Shown: piece by piece, positions 7,937-13,123 of the stretch
How positions within the stretch are numbered: position 1 is the first letter of the stretch
How the letters are laid out: every line of letters begins with the position of its first letter
Assembly: GCA_000697335.1 (NCBI GenBank)
Contig: JNEM01012353.1
Coordinates: 1-13,123 of the forward strand
Source: Conidiobolus incongruus B7586
Lineage: Eukaryota; Entomophthoromycota; Entomophthoromycetes; Entomophthorales; Conidiobolaceae
Direction: 5' to 3'
Length of the DNA: 13,123 bases
Translations under genes and position numbers: made by a program
The notes under the pieces: generated by a model
The model's database searches: none
What the model was told of the DNA's origin: nothing
Seen by the model: only the letters and a program-made list of their open reading frames with translations

Positions 7937-9589
7937 TTAGTTGTTTTGAGTGCCATTTTGACAGTATGCTAAATCTGGGAAGTAAAGATCGATAAAGTCG
8001 CCTCCAGCTTCTAAATCTTCGCTCTCAGAACTTTCATCATTATTCAATTTTAGGCCTTGATGAATACGCTCAAGCAATCCAAGTGAGCTTTTGACATCGT
8101 GAAAGGTTTCGTTGGCTTCATCCTCATCGCAGTCGCCATCGTGGGATGTAGCTGTAGAGAGTGCGGGGAGTTCGGGAATAGTCTCTGGATCAAGGTATAA
8201 ATTGATGATGGAGCTAACGTCGTCATGCATGTCGTAGCCTTGATTGTTATCGCGCTGTCTTGTGTATTTGTAGGACTCAAGAATTCCAGTGAGATCGTAG
8301 GACAGATCAGGTTCAGGTGTACAATGCTTTTGGTTAAGCGGAGAAGGAGAAAAAGTAGAAGAAGGATTTTCGGTTTGGATGGATATTGGATTAGGTACAG
8401 GAGCAGGGTGAGCGTCGTGGAAGCGCGTCCTTTGAGCGTTTCCGACTCCACCCGTTTGTCTGCCACGGCGGGGCAATTTTTGCTCCCGCAATTGACTCCA
8501 TTTACCAAGGTTTGCTCTAGCAATATCTGATAAGGCTATATTGATATTTTCTTCAGGAGTATCAATAACACTGTTATGATTTGGATCACCGCAAAGAATA
8601 TCTAATGTTTGAGACAAGGGGCTGTTGGTAGTATCATCTTTGGGAGTAATTAAACTATGCTCGGAGTGCGAGTCACTATCACTTGGAGATAAGATAGTAG
8701 CTGGAGAGGAAATAGATCTGGAGAAGAAGGATTCTGAAAAAGATCCATCTAATCCAGAAAGGTCAGCAGGATTACCTTTGACTGAGTATGATTGACGGTT
8801 GTTGTGCTTTAAGTGAGGATGGTGATAGCTCATGTTTTTAATCCAGTCAAATCCTGTAGGGCTTTTTAATGATTGAATTTCCAATGAAGATTCGTCTTCA
8901 CCTGATGGGAGTGTATTATGAAAATTTGAGATAAATTGGCTCAGATCGCTTGAGTTATTGTCTGAGCTAAGCTGAGTGTTTGGCTGAGATTTTTGTGTAG
9001 GCGCAGCTACTACAACAGGCTTTGGAAAATGCAAATTATTATTATTATTATTTAATTTGAGAGGAGGAGGAGGATTTCGGTTGTATTTAGAAGGAATCAC
9101 AGGTTGTTGTGTATTGGAGAGAGAAGGAGCAGGTCTGGCCTGAGATTTAAGAATGGGTTTGGGTTGATTAGAATTAGAATCAAAATGGTTCAAGTGAGGA
9201 GTTGAGCTGGATTTATACATTTTATCCAAACCAGTTCTGAATCCAAACTTTGGGAATTCTGAATTTTTCAACTCTCGATGTGGTAAATACCCCTGTGCAC
9301 TGTCCTGGTGAAAATGTTTGATCGGGACAGGAGGGAGCTTTTTATTCAGATTTTTTTCTACTTTGAACCCCAAATCCTTCATTCTTTGTTTAGGTGTAGT
9401 TGGTGTACGTTGAGGATTATTATAATTCATTGGTTCAGATTTATGATGTTGGTGAGTTGGTTTATCTATGAGTGGTGAAGATTGTTTGCGTGGAAGTGGT
9501 GAAGAAATCACCTGTATTTCACCGAATTTTACTTGATGTGTTGGAGTCATTGGGTGATCTTTATTGCCAAAGTTAGGGCATAGCTTCAT
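7937..9589 (-). CDS. Disordered, proline/serine/asparagine-rich protein of unknown function, 550 aa
   Basis: One uninterrupted frame of 550 codons ending in TAA at 7937. The Met at 9589 is the only start possible: an in-frame TAA lies six codons upstream (9605-9607), no ATG occurs between it and the TATA box, and the -3 base is G. I recognise no family or catalytic domain. There is no signal peptide or membrane segment. Features seen: KKLPPVP (83-89), a class I SH3 ligand; PPPPLK (173-178), a class II ligand; an Asn run (180-185); fifteen Ser/Thr-Pro sites from 15 to 424; a basic core LPRRGRQTGG (372-381) inside the least repetitive segment (350-395); and short motifs FISNF (219-223), ILESY (436-440), IINLY (461-465) and FIDLY (532-536). 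The C-terminal third is acidic, with a likely helix at 501-516. It looks like a nuclear or cortical adaptor regulated by proline-directed kinases; that is inference. The intact frame with normal CpG shows it has escaped the mutation hitting the flanks. Confidence 0.85.
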   Translation of the reverse strand: MKLCPNFGNKDHPMTPTHQVKFGEIQVISSPLPRKQSSPLIDKPTHQHHKSEPMNYNNPQRTPTTPKQRMKDLGFKVEKNLNKKLPPVPIKHFHQDSAQGYLPHRELKNSEFPKFGFRTGLDKMYKSSSTPHLNHFDSNSNQPKPILKSQARPAPSLSNTQQPVIPSKYNRNPPPPLKLNNNNNNLHFPKPVVVAAPTQKSQPNTQLSSDNNSSDLSQFISNFHNTLPSGEDESSLEIQSLKSPTGFDWIKNMSYHHPHLKHNNRQSYSVKGNPADLSGLDGSFSESFFSRSISSPATILSPSDSDSHSEHSLITPKDDTTNSPLSQTLDILCGDPNHNSVIDTPEENINIALSDIARANLGKWSQLREQKLPRRGRQTGGVGNAQRTRFHDAHPAPVPNPISIQTENPSSTFSPSPLNQKHCTPEPDLSYDLTGILESYKYTRQRDNNQGYDMHDDVSSIINLYLDPETIPELPALSTATSHDGDCDEDEANETFHDVKSSLGLLERIHQGLKLNNDESSESEDLEAGGDFIDLYFPDLAYCQNGTQNN

Positions 9590-9662
9590 AACTATATTTA
9601 TGATTTAGAGTGTAATAAATTAAATTATGAGAAACCAACAGATTAGATGAACGATCAAGGCG

Positions 9663-9670
9663 TTTATATA
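9663..9670 (-). promoter_or_regulatory. TATA box of the 550-aa gene
   Basis: The - strand reads TATATAAA, followed after two bases by CG-containing sequence and preceded by a second TATAAG-like string (about 9671-9677). It lies about 75-80 bases before the start codon, so transcription would begin near 9630-9640 and give a leader of about 40-50 bases with no upstream ATG. Spacing and exact consensus match make this the most likely core promoter. Confidence 0.55.
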
Positions 9671-9701
9671 CTTATAAAACTCGAATTAGATGATAGAAAA
9701 T

Positions 9702-9757
9702 GGCGCAACAATCAATAAATTTAGTCGTAATTATTATATAATTAACGAGTTGCGCAA
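9702..9757. promoter_or_regulatory. Paired GCGCAA sites upstream of the TATA box
   Basis: GGCGCAAC at 9702-9709 and the perfect palindrome TTGCGCAA at 9750-9757 share the core GCGCAA and start 48 bases apart, just upstream of the TATA box. In this AT-rich region two GC-rich octamers sharing a core stand out. TTGCGCAA is the textbook C/EBP-type bZIP site; the first site also resembles E2F-like sequences. Which factor binds in a fungus is unknown. Confidence 0.35.
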
Positions 9758-9827
9758 GTTTAATTGAAGCAAAAAATTGGTTACATTGGCATTTTATACA
9801 ATGATTCAATTTTACCCATGTTAAAGA

Positions 9828-9852
9828 ATCAATTTAATTGATATCAATTGAT
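9828..9852. promoter_or_regulatory. Cluster of ATCAATT/AATTGAT half-sites
   Basis: Within 25 bases the motif ATCAATT occurs in alternating orientation four times, with overlaps, including the perfect 14-base palindrome AATTGATATCAATT at 9836-9849. This lies about 250 bases upstream of the start codon. Homeodomain proteins bind ATCAAT-type sites, so it may be an activator or repressor binding array. AT-rich DNA makes palindromes more likely by chance, hence the modest confidence. Confidence 0.3.
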
Positions 9853-9859
9853 CACACGC

Positions 9860-12590
9860 TCATTCGATTTTCAGGAGTAAATTGAAAGATGGGATATAAA
9901 AATACTTATAGTGTGCTCTTATTAATGAAATGTGAGGGGAAGGTCGTATGCTATATTCAGTATTTCCTCAATAGTTTAACTTTAATTTTAGCAGTTACGG
10001 AGATAGAGTAAAAAATATATTCAATTTATTATTAACTCATTTGATTGTTTTTTCAAATTTAAATAATTTTTAAATATACCAATATATCTCATTAATATTG
10101 ATCATAATATATGATAAAGATGATTTTTATGAACAATATCAGTTGATATCAAACAAATCAATGACATTACTAGTAATGGATTCAATTAATGCCCAACTCA
10201 ATACCATATTACCCAATTAATTACGCCAACTCAAATTAAAGCTGTACTTTAATTAAATCAATAGAATAATTTTAAACTTTGATTGGCTCCAATCCTTGAA
10301 AATAAATCAGTAATAGTGCAACATGTCAAAACAATATACTCTCATTTAAAATTATTATATTATATTTATTGTCGTATTCTGTTTGAATAAAATGTATTTA
10401 TTTAACTGCATTTTAACTTATTACAAGCATCAAAATTATTATTAACGGTTTTAATTTAATACCACTTAAATTTTAATTATTTTTCATCTTAGATATTTAT
10501 TCTTTATCATATTACATAGCACAATATGTTATTTATCAGGAATTAATGATATCACATATCAAAAATAACCCTATAATAAAGTGAAACATTACACTTTTGT
10601 ATAAGACTTGATTTTCAGCCAATTTTACAAATATGTCGTCTTAAACTAATAAAATATTACAAATCATTTGGCGAATATTAATTAACCATTCAAGTTTTGC
10701 CAACTATTAATGAAGTACATAGTAATTTCGATAATTTAAAAATATCTTGGATTCTTGTATAATTAAGTAATCTATTTAATCATTAATCAGCTGGTTGTGA
10801 ATATATCGATAGAGGATCACCAAATTGTTATATTTGCCAATTCTATGCCTGGTTGTTTAAACTATGCCTTTTGCAAAAAATGATACTGAATACTTGTAAA
10901 TCAAGTTCACAACAAGTTGCCCATTTATCATAAAAAATCAGATGAGGTTAAATAAATGCTGTTGAATTGGTGAATCAATTTACTTTTATTATAGAGATCT
11001 CTTGTTGATAATATTGATAGGTTGTACACTCTATTTTAATTGAATATGTATTATACAGGTTGAAAAAGTGATAACTGTGCATGAAGGATGAATTCCGTTA
11101 ACTCCAGTATGAAATCATTCAGCCTTAGCCTATGTTTCTAATAGGTACGTTATATATGAAATCCTAGTCTTTAAATATTCAAACTAAAATTAGAATTGTA
11201 TAATAATTTCAAGTTAAATTCGAACAGTTACTATTGCAATTAGAAATTAAACAAGTCTGCTCTGAGTTCTCTAAATTTCAAACAGTTTATTTTTATTTCT
11301 CAATGTGGTATTTGAATTGAAGATCTAGGAAGAATTAATACTTTTCTGATTTTTTAAGCTAATTAACTCCTGACATAGTTTTAAGCGCTTTCTAAAGGAT
11401 TGGTGTTGTTTTTTAATTAAATTCTAATTGGAATGGCTTTTTTATTTAACAATGGGGTTGATAAATATTTAGAACAATATATCAACTTTAGGAAATAATT
11501 TGAAAAATTCTTATTTCGGGATTTTAAGATATTTAAATTTTTAATTTTTGAATAATATCAAATTAATTAATTCATCAAATTTTTTAAAATGAAAATAATT
11601 ATAAAAACATTTATTTGAATTTTAAAAATTGGAATTATTCAACATTGACAAATATGGATCTGACCTAATTTTATACCCTCTCACAATATCAAAACCAATG
11701 TTTTGTTTAATTTCGGACATATATTGAAATAGTGGTAAAAAACTTAATTGTTGTTTAATAGAGTTTTTAATTAAAATAAGCATTTTAATTTAATATTGTA
11801 TTATTCATATTATATCTTTTTAATTTACTCAACTTTTAAGTCACTTTTCATAACAGATTTAATTAAAATATTTACAATTAGTATTTCTAATAAAATCAAT
11901 TGAATAAAAATTTGATATCATTTTATTTTAGTTCGTAGATAACATATTATAAGTTTTATATTATAATACGCAACAAAAATTAGTCTATAATTACAAATTC
12001 TTATATCATAAAATTAAAATTTTAACACTGTATATAGTTTTTGTACTATCAAATATTAAACTTTATTTAAAATTTAAAGTTTGATTTAAAAATTAATAAA
12101 TATATATTGAATATAAAATTAAATGATATTTTCAAAGTCAAATGAGGTTCAATTTAATTAAAGCATTTTTCTTATACATTAATAATGTATCATATTATGC
12201 AAGTACATTTTAAACTGATTAATATACTTTCAATCTCTTTTTAATCAATTATTGATTAAATTTTGAATATTATTATCATTGTAATTATTTTAAATTACCC
12301 AAATTATATAATAAATTTATTTATTACGTTTATGATAATAAAATTAATATAGCTATATTTGTATTCTAATGAAAAAATTTATATAATAAAAATATTATTA
12401 TTAAATAATTAAAATTAATACTAATTAAATGAATTATTTATTATTAAAACTATAATATTATTAAATTAATTCGAAATATCATTGAAATAATTAATAAAAA
12501 ATTTTTTATTGATTGTAACATTCATATTAATTGCTATCCTAATTTTGTTCACATCCAAATAAGGAAGTGGAGAACCCAAATGGCCAATTG
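9860..12590. other. Gene-free upstream region of about 2.7 kb
   Basis: No open frame of useful length, tRNA or rRNA is visible on either strand. The DNA is AT-rich but keeps scattered CpG, unlike the eroded blocks, so it is ordinary intergenic sequence rather than destroyed repeat. Small details: a stress-element-like AGGGG at 9935-9939, and a perfect 14-base palindrome CATTACTAGTAATG at 10165-10178. AT content rises and CpG thins out from about 11500 towards the right. A spliced gene with very short exons or a noncoding RNA cannot be excluded. Confidence 0.5.
10165..10178. repeat. Perfect 14-bp palindrome
   Basis: CATTACTAGTAATG is its own reverse complement over 14 bases. It lies alone in the upstream intergenic region, about 580 bases from the start codon of the gene. 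It could be a binding site for a dimeric regulator, or chance. Confidence 0.3.
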
Positions 12591-12596
12591 CAGTGA

Positions 12597-12640
12597 GTTA
12601 ACATGATCACTTCTTTCAAATATCATGATAACATGTTAAC
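12597..12640. repeat. Nested inverted repeat at the island edge
   Basis: GTTAACATG (12597-12605) pairs with CATGTTAAC (12632-12640), nine bases each with 26 between. An alternative inner pairing, CATGAT (12603-12608) with ATCATG (12622-12627), uses part of the same arms, and AATTG/CAATT flanks both sides at unequal distance. It lies in a small patch of higher GC (about 12560-12640), immediately before the DNA becomes CpG-free. It could be a regulatory operator, a hairpin in RNA, or the end of a small inverted-repeat transposon. Confidence 0.4.
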
Positions 12641-12649
12641 CAATTATAC

Positions 12650-13123
12650 ACAGTATCATAAGGTAAGATATATTATTATCTATAGCTATTAAAATAATTT
12701 CTATTTTTATTAATTGAATTTAATTTAAAACAACTAATAATACTAGTATAGATTATTATTTTCATATTTATCAAATTTTTATTTTTTATTCTAATATATT
12801 AATTTTTCAATTTTAGATATATAATAGCTTTATATATTTAGATAAATTCCTACCTTTTAATTTAAGTATATATTCTTTTATAGAAATCTTTTATTATTTT
12901 AATTAATTTTTATAAATTTAATTTTTATTTAAGTTTATAAAATATTATTTAAAAACTTTTTGAAATATCTAAAAAAAATAAAAATTAATAGATTTAAAAT
13001 TAAAAAATATATTAAATATGGAAATAATCCAAATTAATTATAATCTAAAATATATAAGGTTTTAACTATTGTGTATGGTTTTATATAATTATAATATTAT
13101 TGTTTTAATATAAGATTTAATAT
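12650..13123. other. CpG-free AT-rich block, right edge
   Basis: From 12474 to the end of the window I find no CpG by eye, and from about 12660 the sequence is almost entirely A and T. It resembles the eroded repeat DNA on the left of the window, so it is probably the start of another mutated repeat. No protein motif or match to the LTR element is visible in the part shown. Confidence 0.45.

Noticed and set aside
8050-8523. A 157-residue frame on the - strand inside the 550-aa gene
   Set aside because: It is wholly contained in the longer frame, has biased low-complexity composition and has no promoter of its own; it is a shadow of the real coding frame.
8225-8530. A 101-residue + strand frame opposite the gene
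   Set aside because: It is antisense to the GC-richest part of the real gene, where stops are rare on all frames, and is rich in Arg/Ser from reverse-reading; nothing supports expression.
10800-11150. Possible short-exon gene in the upstream intergenic region
   Set aside because: A few GT...AG pairs and short open stretches exist, but no frame shows codon bias or a recognisable motif, and such signals are expected by chance.
12650-13123. Second copy of the LTR element at the right edge
   Set aside because: No stretch matching the LTR or internal domains could be seen; only the base composition is similar.
1-13123. CRISPR array, bacterial operon, toxin system or other prokaryotic system
   Set aside because: No regularly spaced repeats, ribosome-binding sites or clustered genes are present, and the retroelement and gene structure are eukaryotic.

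Overview
The window looks like nuclear DNA of a filamentous fungus, most likely an ascomycete (Pezizomycotina). Three things point there: a chromodomain-bearing Ty3/gypsy element whose two LTR copies differ only by transitions, as repeat-induced point mutation (RIP) leaves them; large blocks with no CpG at all beside a segment where CpG is ordinary; and one intronless, low-complexity-rich protein gene with a TATA promoter of fungal type. No bacterial features, tRNA, rRNA or CRISPR array are visible. The species cannot be named from this sequence.

Layout. (1) 1-5567: a chromovirus-type Ty3/gypsy retrotransposon on the + strand, cut by the window edge inside its 5' LTR. Gag, protease, reverse transcriptase, RNase H, integrase and chromodomain remnants are in the expected order. 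It is a fossil with many dozens of breaks. (2) about 5568-6720: a second CpG-free, AT-rich block that may hold a decayed Tc1/mariner-like DNA transposon on the - strand. (3) about 6720-12650: a less AT-biased island containing the only intact gene, a 550-residue protein on the - strand (7937-9589), with a clear TATA box and a compact group of candidate promoter sites upstream (9663-9852). About 3 kb upstream of the gene is free of recognisable genes. (4) about 12650-13123: composition returns to the CpG-free type, just after a nested inverted repeat at 12597-12640.

Interpretation. The picture is a single gene in a small island flanked on both sides by mutation-silenced repeat DNA. The protein has no enzyme domain that I recognise. 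It is predicted to be mostly disordered and has two proline-rich SH3-type ligands, fifteen Ser/Thr-Pro sites, one basic glycine-rich core and four copies of a short hydrophobic-aromatic motif. This architecture suits a phospho-regulated scaffold or adaptor, but that is inference. No multi-gene system is visible.
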